Positions 16,200 to 25,223 of a stretch of DNA of 64,000 nt are shown piece by piece; the first letter of the stretch is position 1, and each line of letters begins with the position of its first letter. Made by a program: the position numbers and the translations under genes. The stretch is from Fusicatenibacter saccharivorans (GTDB lineage: Bacteria > Bacillota > Clostridia > Lachnospirales > Lachnospiraceae), in contig NZ_JADNOP010000004.1 in the NCBI RefSeq assembly GCF_015557635.1, forward strand, positions 124,001 through 188,000, given 5' to 3'. The notes below the pieces were generated by a model, which did not search any database, had not been told where the DNA came from, and saw only the letters and a program-made list of their open reading frames with translations.

Positions 16200-17687
16200 A
16201 TGTCAGTTTTTTCAGATTTATTATCCGAATATATCACCATGAAGGATGTCGGGGTTTACCCGCTTTCACAGTTCTGCGGACTCGATCGTTCTTTCATGTA
16301 TAAGATCATCAATGGAAAACGAAATCCGTCCGGGGAGGATGTTGTGCGGAAGATGGCACAGTTCATGCAGCTGACGCCACGGGAAAAAACAGATTTCATG
16401 GATGTATTTTACATTACCCAGATGGGTGAAGAGGTTTATTACCGGCGCAAATCGGTCGGAGAACTGATTGAAACGTTCAGCCACCGCGAGGGGAAAAAGG
16501 AATATATCTTCCATGAGGCGGAGATTGCAAAACTGGAATTGAACGGGGGGGGTAGCGGAGAGATTCCCTTTCGGGGCACAGTGCATGTGCGGCATGCAAT
16601 TTTGCAGCTGTTTTTCGGTGAAGCTGTAAAAGAAGACGGAAAAATTTCCGTTCTGGTCCAGCCGGACTTCGATTTTGCCATGGAACTTCTGCAGGTATTC
16701 GGGGAACAGAACCCGAATTTGACGATTCAACATCTGTTCTGCATGAACAACAACGAGAAGATGGTTTCGATGCGGAAAAATTACAACCTGAGTTGTCTGC
16801 AGAAAATTCTCCCGATCTGTGCCTGCGGCTGCGATTACCGTGCGCGGTACTACTACGACAATGTGACGGCACGGCTGAATGAGTTCCGCCTTTTCCCGTA
16901 CCTCATCCTGACGGAGCACTGTGCGCTTGCTTTCAGCGCCGATTACCAGAATGCACTTTTGTTCCGGGAGGAGACGACGCTGCGGATGATGCGCGAGATG
17001 TTTGAAGGCTATTTCAAACAGTCGGAGCCGTTGTTTGAACGTCTTGACACGGTACAGTCCCAGCTTGGCTATACGGAAACACTGATTCGTCACTTTATCG
17101 CATCAGATTCCCCGCGGTATTTCTTCCAGAGAATGCCGTGTCTTTCCGGCCTTCTGACAGCAGAAATGCTGGAGCGCCATCTCGTAAAAGAAATGCCGGG
17201 GCGTGAGCAGATGATACGGGCGGTTGCACAGTACGCAAAGGTGATGCAGACACAGGTACTGGATAAAAAAACGACGATGTTTTTTTCAGAGGATGGCATC
17301 AAAAGTTTCCTGGACACGGGCCGCGTGGATGAGTATCCAAAAGAGTGCTATTCTCCGCTGGACTTTGACGAGCGTATTGCCCTGATCCGCCGCTTTCTGG
17401 CGCTGCGGGATCGCGCGAATCTTCGTATGATCCGGGAAACGAAAGAGAGAGCAGAGCATGCGCTGAATATTTCGGTCAATGCAAACGAGGGCTATCTTCT
17501 GTTCCAGACGCGGACAGAGCGGCTGATTTACCTCAGCATCCGGGAACCGAGCATTCTTATGGCATTCTACGATTACCTGGAATCCATGAAACCGGAAGAA
17601 CTCTGCACGGAAGAGGAGATGCTGGGACGTGTCGAAGCCATTCTGCATGAATTTGTGGCTTGTCATTCCAGAGAAGGTTCGATATAA
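16200..17687 (+). CDS. Large XRE-type helix-turn-helix protein of unknown signal
   Basis: A 495-residue protein with an N-terminal XRE-like helix-turn-helix (residues about 18-60: LSQFCGLDRSFMYKIINGKR then a second helix pair) and a long C-terminal region of over 400 residues with no motif I recognise. It contains a CACGCDY segment near residue 203. The start has AGGAGG seven bases upstream. Such size is unusual for XRE repressors and suggests an effector-sensing or scaffold region. Its 3' end carries the promoter of the MATE gene. Role unknown. Confidence 0.7.
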   Translation: MSVFSDLLSEYITMKDVGVYPLSQFCGLDRSFMYKIINGKRNPSGEDVVRKMAQFMQLTPREKTDFMDVFYITQMGEEVYYRRKSVGELIETFSHREGKKEYIFHEAEIAKLELNGGGSGEIPFRGTVHVRHAILQLFFGEAVKEDGKISVLVQPDFDFAMELLQVFGEQNPNLTIQHLFCMNNNEKMVSMRKNYNLSCLQKILPICACGCDYRARYYYDNVTARLNEFRLFPYLILTEHCALAFSADYQNALLFREETTLRMMREMFEGYFKQSEPLFERLDTVQSQLGYTETLIRHFIASDSPRYFFQRMPCLSGLLTAEMLERHLVKEMPGREQMIRAVAQYAKVMQTQVLDKKTTMFFSEDGIKSFLDTGRVDEYPKECYSPLDFDERIALIRRFLALRDRANLRMIRETKERAEHALNISVNANEGYLLFQTRTERLIYLSIREPSILMAFYDYLESMKPEELCTEEEMLGRVEAILHEFVACHSREGSI

Positions 17688-17688
17688 T
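17660..17688 (+). promoter_or_regulatory. Promoter of MATE-thrE operon inside the end of the preceding gene
   Basis: TTGTCA at 17660-17665, 17-bp spacer and TATAAT at 17683-17688. Transcription would start near 17695, a few bases before the nested hairpin at 17707-17795. Confidence 0.8.
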
Positions 17689-17695
17689 AGAAAAA

Positions 17696-17800
17696 AGGAT
17701 ATTTCCAAACCGGTCATCTCGGGTGAGTTCCGGTGTGTGTCTGCTGAAAAGAAGGCTGGACACACACCGGGCGGAAACCTGTGGATGACCGGTTTTGACT
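17696..17800 (+). ncRNA. Nested-hairpin leader RNA before MATE gene; candidate guanidine-IV (mepA motif) riboswitch
   Basis: Two perfect 12-bp stems are stacked: outer AAACCGGTCATC (17707-17718) with GATGACCGGTTT (17784-17795), inner CCGGTGTGTGTC (17730-17741) with GACACACACCGG (17759-17770). They are separated by an asymmetric internal loop of 11 and 13 nt; the apical loop is 17 nt. The outer stem ends in TTTT. A consensus promoter lies directly upstream and a MATE exporter directly downstream. In Clostridia the mepA motif (guanidine-IV riboswitch) is known before MATE genes; I cannot check the consensus here, so the class is tentative while the structured leader is clear. Confidence 0.6.
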
Positions 17801-17829
17801 GTACGAAAAAGAAATGGGGGTTTTTACGA

Positions 17830-19191
17830 ATGAGTGCAGAAAGTAAGACAAGAATGACGGAGGGCAGCATTTCGAAAAAGATGATTCTGTTTGCGATTCC
17901 GCTGTTTCTTGGCAATCTGTTCCAGCAGTTGTACAACACGGCTGACTCACTGATTGTAGGAAATTTTCTGGGAAGCAATGCGCTGGCAGCGGTCAGCTCT
18001 TCGGGCAATCTGATCTTTCTGATGGTTGGTTTTATTAACGGTATCGCAATGGGCGCCGGTGTCGTGATTGCAAGGTATTACGGAGCGAAAAACCGGGAAG
18101 ATCTGCAGAAAGCGATCCATACGACCGTGGCGTTCGGCCTGGCGGCCGGTGTAGCGCTGACTGTGCTTGGCATGTATCTGGCGCCGAAAATCCTTGTGCT
18201 GATGGGAACACCGTCCGATGTCCTGCCGCAGTCCGTCGAATATTTCCGTACCTATTTTGCAGGATCTCTTGGTTTTATCATGTATAACATTTTCGTCGGC
18301 ATCCTGCAGTCCGTTGGCGACAGCCGTCACCCGCTGATCTATCTGATCGTATCGTCGTGCATCAATGTTGTGCTCGACCTGCTTTTTATCGGAGGGCTTG
18401 GCATGGGGGTCGGTGCGGCGGCGCTTGCAACGGTCATTTCCCAGTTCACAAGCGCGATTCTCTGCATGATCCATCTGCTGCGGACGAAGGAAGAGTATCG
18501 TCTTCATATCCGCAAAATCCGCTTCGATGGCAGAGCGCTCGGTGAAATCATCCGCAACGGTGTGCCGTCCGGTTTCCAGAACTCGGTTATTTCGATCGCA
18601 AACGTTTTCGTGCAGACGAACATCAATGCATTCGGGAAAATGGCGATGGCAGGCTGCGGTTCATATGCAAAAATCGAGGGTTTTGCATTCCTTCCGGTTA
18701 CATGCTTTACGATGGCATTGACGACGTTTGTCAGCCAGAATCTTGGTGCAAAACAGTATGACCGGGCGAAAAAAGGAGCGCGGTTTGGCATTCTCTGTTC
18801 CATTACCATCGCCGAGCTGATCGGGTTTGTGATCTATGCGGCCGCACCGACTTTGATTGCGGCGTTTAACAGCGATCCGGCCGTTGTCCATTACGGCGTG
18901 ATGCAGGCGAGAACGATTGCACTGTTTTATTTTCTGCTGGCGTTTTCTCATTGCATCGCGGCTGTGCTCCGCGGTTCCGGGCACGCCGCGGTTCCCATGG
19001 TTGTCATGCTCTGCGTCTGGTGCCTGTTCCGCGTCAGCTACATTACCGTGACGGTCCGGCTGATCCCGGATATCCGCGTGATTTTCTGGGCTTACCCGCT
19101 GACCTGGAGTATCAGTTCTGTCATTTTCCTGTATCTGTTTTTGAAAGGAAAATGGGTATACGGTTTTGAAAAAGGAGGAAAACAAAGATGA
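17830..19191 (+). CDS. MATE family efflux transporter
   Basis: A 453-residue multidrug and toxin extrusion protein with twelve hydrophobic segments in two homologous halves, opening with the usual ISKKMILFAIPLFLGNLFQQLYN-type first helix (residues about 15-37) and FGSNALAAVSSS-like second helix start. It exports cationic compounds using Na+ or H+ gradients. ATG at 17830 is preceded by GGGGGT; the frame extends 67 codons upstream but that region is the structured leader. Its stop overlaps the next gene in ATGA. If the leader is a guanidine-IV riboswitch, guanidinium or related cations would be the inducer. Confidence 0.9.
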   Translation: MSAESKTRMTEGSISKKMILFAIPLFLGNLFQQLYNTADSLIVGNFLGSNALAAVSSSGNLIFLMVGFINGIAMGAGVVIARYYGAKNREDLQKAIHTTVAFGLAAGVALTVLGMYLAPKILVLMGTPSDVLPQSVEYFRTYFAGSLGFIMYNIFVGILQSVGDSRHPLIYLIVSSCINVVLDLLFIGGLGMGVGAAALATVISQFTSAILCMIHLLRTKEEYRLHIRKIRFDGRALGEIIRNGVPSGFQNSVISIANVFVQTNINAFGKMAMAGCGSYAKIEGFAFLPVTCFTMALTTFVSQNLGAKQYDRAKKGARFGILCSITIAELIGFVIYAAAPTLIAAFNSDPAVVHYGVMQARTIALFYFLLAFSHCIAAVLRGSGHAAVPMVVMLCVWCLFRVSYITVTVRLIPDIRVIFWAYPLTWSISSVIFLYLFLKGKWVYGFEKGGKQR

Positions 19192-19970
19192 ACGCAGAAT
19201 CGACGAGAGAAGCGCTTGATGTGGCATCGCTGGCGGGAGACATCCTGCTGGCGAGCGGCGCGGAAATCTTCCGTGTGGAGGAGACGATCGACCGCATTGC
19301 GCGGGCGTATGGCGTTGACTCCAGCGATGCGTTTGTGTTGAGCAGTGGTATTTTCCTGACAGCTGAGAGCGGAAAAAAGCAGGAATTTGCCCGCGTGCGT
19401 CACATTCCGCTGTCGGCGGCGCGGCTCGACAAGGTAACGGCAGTCAACCAGCTCTCCCGTGAAATCGAGGAGGGTCTGCACATGCCGAAGGAGGCGAAGG
19501 CCTGGCTGCTCGATATTCAGCGGATGCCGGACAAACCAAGATGGCACCAGGTGCTTGCATCCGGTGTCGGAAGCGCCTGCTTCTGTTTTCTGTTCGGCGG
19601 CGATGTGGTGGACAGCATGGTAGCGTTTCTGTCGGGCTTTGTTCTGTATTTCTATCTGCTGTACCTGCTGCGTGGCAGAATGTCAAAGATTGCGACGAAT
19701 ATTTCCGGCGGCGCGCTTGTCACGCTGATTGCCGTTTTTCTGTATCAGGCGGGGATTGGGCACCATCTGGACAAGGTCATCATCGGTTCGATTATTCCGC
19801 TGGTGCCCGGGGTCAATTTCACGAACGCCATCCGTGATATCGCGGATCAGGACTACATCGCGGGCTCGGTGCGGATGCTCGATGCACTGCTTGTGACGTT
19901 CTGCATTGCGCTCGGCGTCGGACTGATTATCACAGGATATCATCAACTGGCGGGAGGGCTGCAGCTATGA
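19188..19970 (+). CDS. Threonine/serine exporter ThrE, large subunit-like (DUF1212)
   Basis: The 260-residue protein matches the N-terminal half of ThrE-type exporters (DUF1212): a soluble start with LAGDILLASGAEIFRVEETI (residues about 12-31), then about five membrane helices including the PLVPGVNFTNAIRD motif. It works with the smaller protein encoded next, the two halves being separate genes here as in many Firmicutes. It overlaps both neighbours by four bases, so MATE and ThrE parts are translationally coupled. Confidence 0.9.
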   Translation: MNAESTREALDVASLAGDILLASGAEIFRVEETIDRIARAYGVDSSDAFVLSSGIFLTAESGKKQEFARVRHIPLSAARLDKVTAVNQLSREIEEGLHMPKEAKAWLLDIQRMPDKPRWHQVLASGVGSACFCFLFGGDVVDSMVAFLSGFVLYFYLLYLLRGRMSKIATNISGGALVTLIAVFLYQAGIGHHLDKVIIGSIIPLVPGVNFTNAIRDIADQDYIAGSVRMLDALLVTFCIALGVGLIITGYHQLAGGLQL

Positions 19971-20422
19971 GTGATACCATTCGTTTAATTGCGGAATTTT
20001 TTGCCGCCTGCGTCGGAACGATTGCGTTTGCGCTGCTGTTCCAGGTGCCGCGGAAATACTACCTGTACTGCGGACTGGCAGGTGCCTGCGGCTGGATCTG
20101 CTATAAACTGATCCTCCCGCATACGACAGAGCCGGTGTCCATCTTTTTTGCAACGGTGCTCGTCATCCTTCTGTCGCGCAGCTTTGCGGTGTACAAGCGC
20201 TGCCCGGTAACGGTATTTCTGATTGCGGGTATTTTCCCGCTGGTGCCGGGAAGCGGCATCTACTGGACTGCTTTTTACGTGGTAACCAATGATCTGGAGC
20301 GCGCCGGTGCAAGAGGATTTCTGACACTGAAGGATGCAGTTGCGATTGTGCTTGGCATTCTCTTTGTTTTTGAGTTTCCGCAGAGCTGGTTCCGTAAGGT
20401 GTTGACAGACAAAAACAAATAA
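19967..20422 (+). CDS. Threonine/serine exporter ThrE, small subunit-like (DUF3815)
   Basis: A 151-residue, four-helix membrane protein matching the C-terminal half of ThrE (DUF3815), with the conserved GIFPLVPGSGIYWTAFY segment near residue 90 that mirrors the LVPG motif of its partner. It ends 45 bases before tcdA, and the tcdA promoter overlaps its last codons. Confidence 0.9.
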   Translation: MSDTIRLIAEFFAACVGTIAFALLFQVPRKYYLYCGLAGACGWICYKLILPHTTEPVSIFFATVLVILLSRSFAVYKRCPVTVFLIAGIFPLVPGSGIYWTAFYVVTNDLERAGARGFLTLKDAVAIVLGILFVFEFPQSWFRKVLTDKNK

Positions 20423-20432
20423 CCTATTATTG
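20404..20432 (+). promoter_or_regulatory. Promoter of tcdA
   Basis: TTGACA at 20404-20409 and TATTAT at 20427-20432, 17-bp spacer, overlapping the end of the upstream gene. Confidence 0.75.
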
Positions 20433-20467
20433 TAGTAGAGATTATAAACAAGGAGGAAGGAAAACAA

Positions 20468-21247
20468 ATGGCATTAAATCAGTTTTCCAGAACACAGCTT
20501 CTGCTCGGACAGGAGAGCATGGATCTTCTGGCGAATGCAACCGTTGCCGTTTTCGGTATCGGCGGCGTGGGCGGCTATACCGTGGAGGCACTGGCAAGAA
20601 GCGGTGTCGGCCATTTTGTGCTGGTAGACGATGATAAGGTCTGCCTCACCAACATCAACCGTCAGATTATTGCGACGAGAAGCAGTGTCGGAAAATATAA
20701 AGTAGACGTAATGAAAGAACGCATTCTGGATATCAATCCGAAAGCGGAGGTAGAGGTATACAAATGCTTTTATCTGCCGGAAAATGCGGACGATTTTGAT
20801 TTTTCGAAGTATTCATACGTGGTGGATGCTGTTGATACCGTGACAGCGAAGATTGAGATTATCATGCGCGCCAAAGCGTGCAATGTGCCGGTCATCAGCT
20901 GCATGGGAGCTGGAAACAAGCTGGACCCGACGAAGTTCCGCGTGGCGGATATCTATAAAACGAACATGTGTCCGCTGGCAAAGGTCATGCGGCGTGAGAT
21001 GAAAAAACGCGGCGTGAAGAAACTGAAAGTGGTCTATTCAGAGGAAAAATCCCTCCGTCCGCTTGAGGATATGAGCATCAGCTGCCGGACAAATTGTATT
21101 TGTCCTCCGGGAGCTGCAAGAAAATGCACGGAGCGGCGTGATATTCCGGGCAGCGTAGCGTTTGTGCCGTCCGTAGCAGGACTGATTCTGGCGGGAGAGG
21201 TCATCAAAGATCTTTCCGGTGTCAGAGAGAGACGGCAGCTGCAGTAA
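20468..21247 (+). CDS. tcdA: tRNA threonylcarbamoyladenosine dehydratase
   Basis: A 259-residue ThiF/E1-like enzyme that cyclises the t6A modification of tRNA to ct6A using ATP. Visible features are the nucleotide-binding GIGGVGGYTVEALARSGV (residues about 29-46), the VDDDKVCLTNINRQ motif, and VVDAVDTVTAK. Length fits TcdA (YgdL) and not the larger ThiF/MoeB proteins. CxxC-like residues occur near the C-terminal part (CRTNCICPPG). AGGAGGAAGG precedes ATG. Own promoter and terminator make it a single-gene unit. Confidence 0.92.
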   Translation: MALNQFSRTQLLLGQESMDLLANATVAVFGIGGVGGYTVEALARSGVGHFVLVDDDKVCLTNINRQIIATRSSVGKYKVDVMKERILDINPKAEVEVYKCFYLPENADDFDFSKYSYVVDAVDTVTAKIEIIMRAKACNVPVISCMGAGNKLDPTKFRVADIYKTNMCPLAKVMRREMKKRGVKKLKVVYSEEKSLRPLEDMSISCRTNCICPPGAARKCTERRDIPGSVAFVPSVAGLILAGEVIKDLSGVRERRQLQ

Positions 21248-21262
21248 AAAATAAGAATAAAA

Positions 21263-21305
21263 GGGACGAGCCCCGGAAAAGCAGTTGTGCTTTCCGGGGC
21301 TCGCC
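21263..21305. terminator. Bidirectional terminator between tcdA and cellobiose phosphorylase
   Basis: A 13-bp perfect stem CGAGCCCCGGAAA / TTTCCGGGGCTCG with an 11-nt loop lies between two convergent genes. A-rich DNA on the left gives a U tail for the minus strand; the plus-strand tail is weak (CCTTATGTTT). Confidence 0.8.
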
Positions 21306-21336
21306 TTATGTTTATGGAGATTTGAAATTTGAAAAA

Positions 21337-23769
21337 TTACATTACGGCAACAACATCATATTCGGTGCAGCCTTCGGTGAGCGGAATCAGATTTCCTTCT
21401 ACTGCGGTTCCGTTTACCGTCAGGGAAGAAATGCCCTTCTCTTTGTGCTCCGGATTCTTAAAGGTGATGTTATACCATGCACCGCGGAAGTATCTGCGGA
21501 TCTTGAACTCTTCCATATCGGACGGAATACACGGATTTAAGGAAAGTCCGTCGTAATCCGGCTGGATGCCGAGGATGTACTGGGAGACATTGACGAAGGT
21601 CCATGCGGCAGTACCGGTCAGCCAGGAGTTCTTTGCCTCACCAAAGTGGGCAGCGTCTTTTCCGGCGATCATCTGAGAGTAGACGTACGGCTCGGTGCGG
21701 TGGATCTCGCTGATGTCCTCAATGTAAGCCGGGCAGATCTTGCGGTACAGGTCAAATGCGCGGTTTCCGTGGCCGACAACGGTCTCAGCGATGGAGATCC
21801 ATGGGTTGTTGTGGCAGAAGATACCAGCATTCTCTTTGTATCCCGGCGGATAGGAGGAAACCTCACCAAGATTCAGGTAATACTTGGTGTAAGCCGGCTG
21901 CAGAAGAACAACGCCGTACTTGGTTTCCAGAATGTTCTGGACAGAAGTCAGGGCTTTTTCTGCCAGTCCTTCTTTGACACCGATTTCAGCAAGAACACAG
22001 AAGCCCTGCGGCTCGATGTAGATCTTACCTTCCTCACACTCATTGGAGCCGACTTTTTCGCCTGCTGCATCATAAGCACGCAGGAACCATTCGCCGTCCC
22101 AGCCTGCATCAAGGACTGCCTGGTAAACTTTTTCGACTTCTTTTTCTGCGTAAACAGCTTCTTCCTCATTGCCTCTGCGGCGGCAGATGGCTGCGTACTC
22201 TTTGCCGTATTTTACGAACATAGCGGCGATGAAAATGGACTCAGCAACCGGTCCCTCGGAAGGTCCTGTCGTCTGGAACGGTTCGCCCGGCTCTGCAGAG
22301 AAGCAGTTCAGGTTCAGACAGTCATTCCAGTCAGCACGGCCGATCAGCGGCAGTTTGTGCGGTCCGAGATGGGTTACGGTAAAGTCGAAGGAACGTTTCA
22401 GGTGCTCCATCAGAGGCTGTGCCTTGGTGGAATCGTTGTCGAAATCAACCTGCTCGTCGAGAATAGAGAAATCTCCGGTCTCTTTGAGGTAGGCGGCACA
22501 TCCGGCGATCAGCCAGAGCGGGTCATCGTTGAAGCCGCTTCCGATATCCATGTTTCCTTTTTTCGTCAGTGGCTGGTACTGATGGTATGCGCTTCCGTCT
22601 TCAAACTGGGTAGCGGCAATATCGAGCAGACGCTCTCTTGCGCGGTCCGGGATCAGATGAACGAAGCCGAGCAGATCCTGGCAGGAGTCACGGAAGCCCA
22701 TGCCGCGGCCGGTGCCGGACTCAAAGTAGGATGCGGAACGGGACATGTTGAAGGTAACCATACACTGATACTGGTTCCAGATGTTGACCATGCGTCCCAG
22801 TTTTTCATCTGCACAGGAGAGCGCATATTTTGCCAGCAGGCCTTCCCAGTAGGAAGCAAGCTCTGCAAGTGCTGCGTCAACCTGCTCGTCGGTCTGATAG
22901 TGGGAGAGCATCTCTTTTGCCGACTTTTTGTTGATCACGCCAGGAGCTTCCCATTTGTCATCCGCTGCATTCTCACAGTAGCCGAGAACGAAGATAAAGG
23001 AGCGGGACTCGCCTGGTTTTAAGGTAACGTCGATGTGGTGGGAACCGATCACACCCCATCCGCTGGCAACGGTGTTGCCTGCAGTGCCGCGCAGAACGGT
23101 CTCCGGGCGGTCATTTCCGCGGTAAGCGCCAAGGAAAGCGTCGCGGTCGGTATCGTATCCGTCGATCGGGCAGTTGACTGCATAAACAGCGTAATGTCTG
23201 CGGCGCTCGCGGTACTCAGTTTTGTGGTAAATCTCAGAACCCTGGATCTCAACTTCGCCGATGCTGAAGTTTCTCTGGAAGTTGGTCATATCGTCCACGG
23301 CGTTCCAGAAGCAGAACTCTACAAAAGAAGTCAGAGCCAGTGTTTTTTCTTCGGTGCCGTTGTTGGTCAGCATGAGACGGTTTACTTCGCAGGAATCTGC
23401 CAGCGGAACAAAAGCGGTCAGTTCAGCGGCAACTAAGTTTTTGGAAGAAACAAAGCGGCTGTAGCCAAGGCCATGATGGCACTCGTAGGAATCGAGCGGC
23501 GTCTGGGTCGGCTGCCAGCCCGGGTTCCAGACGGTATCGCCGTCCTTGATGTAGTAGTAGCGTCCGTTCTGATCGAGCGGCGTATCGTTATAACGGTAAC
23601 GGGTCAGACGCAGAAGTTTTGCGTCCTTGTAGAAGCTGTATCCGCCACAGGTATTGGAAATCAGAGAAAAGAAGTTCTCAGATCCCAGATAGTTGATCCA
23701 CGGAAGCGGAGTCTTCGGGCTTGTGATGACATACTCTTTTTTCGCATCATCAAAATGTCCAAATTGCAT
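21337..23769 (-). CDS. GH94 cellobiose phosphorylase
   Basis: An 810-residue glycoside phosphorylase that splits cellobiose (or a close beta-glucoside) with phosphate into glucose 1-phosphate and glucose in the cytosol. GH94 marks include [13 protein letters not shown], the catalytic Asp483 in [10 protein letters not shown], and the late [16 protein letters not shown] segment. Length agrees with cellobiose phosphorylases near 810-825 residues rather than cyclic glucan synthases. ATG at 23769 follows AAGGAGG; an in-frame extension to 23835 is rejected since it crosses the -10 box. Related chitobiose or laminaribiose phosphorylases are less likely by motif. Confidence 0.9.
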   Translation of the reverse strand: MQFGHFDDAKKEYVITSPKTPLPWINYLGSENFFSLISNTCGGYSFYKDAKLLRLTRYRYNDTPLDQNGRYYYIKDGDTVWNPGWQPTQTPLDSYECHHGLGYSRFVSSKNLVAAELTAFVPLADSCEVNRLMLTNNGTEEKTLALTSFVEFCFWNAVDDMTNFQRNFSIGEVEIQGSEIYHKTEYRERRRHYAVYAVNCPIDGYDTDRDAFLGAYRGNDRPETVLRGTAGNTVASGWGVIGSHHIDVTLKPGESRSFIFVLGYCENAADDKWEAPGVINKKSAKEMLSHYQTDEQVDAALAELASYWEGLLAKYALSCADEKLGRMVNIWNQYQCMVTFNMSRSASYFESGTGRGMGFRDSCQDLLGFVHLIPDRARERLLDIAATQFEDGSAYHQYQPLTKKGNMDIGSGFNDDPLWLIAGCAAYLKETGDFSILDEQVDFDNDSTKAQPLMEHLKRSFDFTVTHLGPHKLPLIGRADWNDCLNLNCFSAEPGEPFQTTGPSEGPVAESIFIAAMFVKYGKEYAAICRRRGNEEEAVYAEKEVEKVYQAVLDAGWDGEWFLRAYDAAGEKVGSNECEEGKIYIEPQGFCVLAEIGVKEGLAEKALTSVQNILETKYGVVLLQPAYTKYYLNLGEVSSYPPGYKENAGIFCHNNPWISIAETVVGHGNRAFDLYRKICPAYIEDISEIHRTEPYVYSQMIAGKDAAHFGEAKNSWLTGTAAWTFVNVSQYILGIQPDYDGLSLNPCIPSDMEEFKIRRYFRGAWYNITFKNPEHKEKGISSLTVNGTAVEGNLIPLTEGCTEYDVVAVM

Positions 23770-23803
23770 GTGTGATACCTCCTTCGTCGTACAATGTAAT
23801 TTC

Positions 23804-23811
23804 ATTATACA
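23804..23811 (-). promoter_or_regulatory. Extended -10 promoter element for cellobiose phosphorylase gene
   Basis: On the minus strand TGTATAATG reads TATAAT at 23809-23804 directly after a TG dinucleotide; the -35 is poor. Confidence 0.5.
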
Positions 23812-23856
23812 GCCGAAAAAAGAAAAAACTAGCAAGAATTTGCTAAAAATATAAAA

Positions 23857-23893
23857 AAACGCCGAAACCGTTTGCGTGACAGTTTCGGCGTTT
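23857..23893 (-). terminator. Terminator of the dnaD-dnaI-prs operon
   Basis: A 12-bp stem AAACGCCGAAAC / GTTTCGGCGTTT; on the minus strand it is followed by a long T run (complement of the A7 at 23853-23859). Confidence 0.85.
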
Positions 23894-23968
23894 GTGAATA
23901 TTCACGAATTGTTCCGCGATTCTGCAAATATTCGGAATCCGCTGGCGCTACGTCCTCATGTTTGGCGG

Positions 23969-24023
23969 GTTCCAAATTCGAACGCTTTATCGTGCAAGCA
24001 CGAACAGCTTTCGAACTTTGAAC
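23969..24023. repeat. Imperfect palindrome downstream of prs
   Basis: A 55-bp dyad: outer GTTCCAAA / CTTTGAAC, then TTCGAA at both 23977 and 24010, and the inner CGTGC AA GCACG apex. There is no T tail. It could be an mRNA end-protecting structure for prs or a dispersed palindromic unit. Confidence 0.5.
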
Positions 24024-24032
24024 CCTGGAATA

Positions 24033-25223
24033 TCAGATCTTCTCGTGATTCTTAAATTTCTTAATAACTTTCTGAATACGATCCGCCGGATCCAGCAGTC
24101 CGCTGATGGAGGCATCGTGATTCAGCTTGTCGATGATGAGAGCGATATATTTGCTCAGGTCGCAGCTGATGTAGTACTCGCGGGAGAGAAGCTCCGGTGT
24201 CTGGTATACGACGTTGGTGGTCAGAACTTTTGTGAAGAGTCCTTCCTCATAAGCCTTGTCGAATTTCTCCAGTCCGCTGGTGAACAGTCCGAAGGTCGAG
24301 CACATGTAGATGTTGCGTGCCTCACGATCCTTTAAGAGTTTGGCAACTTCCAGCATACTCTCGCCGGAGGAGATCATATCGTCGATGATGATCATATCCT
24401 TACCTTTGACATCAGCACCGAGAAACTCATGGGCAACGATCGGGTTGCGTCCGTCAATGATGGTAGAGTAGTCGCGGCGTTTGTAGAACATACCCATGTC
24501 AACACCGAGGTTGTTTGCCATGTAGATAGCACGGCCCATACCGCCCTCATCCGGGCTGATGACCATCAGATGATCCTTGTCGAGCTTCATATCCGGTGCA
24601 TTGCGCAGGATGTTTTTGATGAACTGGTAAGCCGGCTGGATGGTTTCAAATCCATGCAGCGGAATCGCGTTCTGGACACGCGGGTCGTGAGCGTCGAAGG
24701 TGATGATGTTTTCTACGCCCATAGCAGTCAGCTCCTGCAGACCAAGTGCGCAGTCGAGAGACTCTCTTCCAGATCTCTTGTGCTGGCGGCTCTCATACAG
24801 GAATGGCATAATGACATTGATTCTGCGGGCTTTTCCACCGATGGCTGCGATGACACGCTTCAGATCCTGGAAGTGGTCGTCCGGAGACATGTGGTTGGTG
24901 TAGCCGCACAGAGAATAGGTCAGGCTGTAGTTGCAGACATCGAGCAGAATGTAGATATCGTCACCGCGGACAGATTCGTTGATGATACCCTTTGCCTCGC
25001 CTGAACCGAAACGCGGAACCTGAGACTGGATAATGTAGCTGTCACGCTCATATCCTTCATAGGCAGCGACATATTTTTCCGCAAATTCATTGCCGCGTCC
25101 CTTTCTCCAGCTGACCAGATAATCGTCGACCTTTTTTCCAAGTGCGGCGCTGCTGTTCAGCGGGATCAGTCCCAGTCTTCCGATTGGCAGTGTGTCAAAA
25201 TGTCCTTCAGTTCCCTTACTCAT
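24033..25223 (-). CDS. prs: Ribose-phosphate pyrophosphokinase
   Basis: A 396-residue PRPP synthetase: it transfers pyrophosphate from ATP to ribose 5-phosphate for nucleotide, His and Trp synthesis. The PRPP loop DMIIIDDMISSGESM lies near residues 281-295 and the flexible-loop/ATP region contains ITFDAHDPRVQNAIP near residue 171. It is longer than the 315-residue classical enzyme, with an N-terminal extension and a longer spacer, as in a Clostridial subgroup. Its ATG overlaps the end of dnaI by four bases, coupling PRPP supply to a replication gene operon. Confidence 0.9.
   Translation of the reverse strand: MSKGTEGHFDTLPIGRLGLIPLNSSAALGKKVDDYLVSWRKGRGNEFAEKYVAAYEGYERDSYIIQSQVPRFGSGEAKGIINESVRGDDIYILLDVCNYSLTYSLCGYTNHMSPDDHFQDLKRVIAAIGGKARRINVIMPFLYESRQHKRSGRESLDCALGLQELTAMGVENIITFDAHDPRVQNAIPLHGFETIQPAYQFIKNILRNAPDMKLDKDHLMVISPDEGGMGRAIYMANNLGVDMGMFYKRRDYSTIIDGRNPIVAHEFLGADVKGKDMIIIDDMISSGESMLEVAKLLKDREARNIYMCSTFGLFTSGLEKFDKAYEEGLFTKVLTTNVVYQTPELLSREYYISCDLSKYIALIIDKLNHDASISGLLDPADRIQKVIKKFKNHEKI

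Noticed and set aside
21646-23022. 458-residue plus-strand frame opposite cellobiose phosphorylase
   Set aside because: Antisense shadow; the minus-strand gene has all GH94 motifs.
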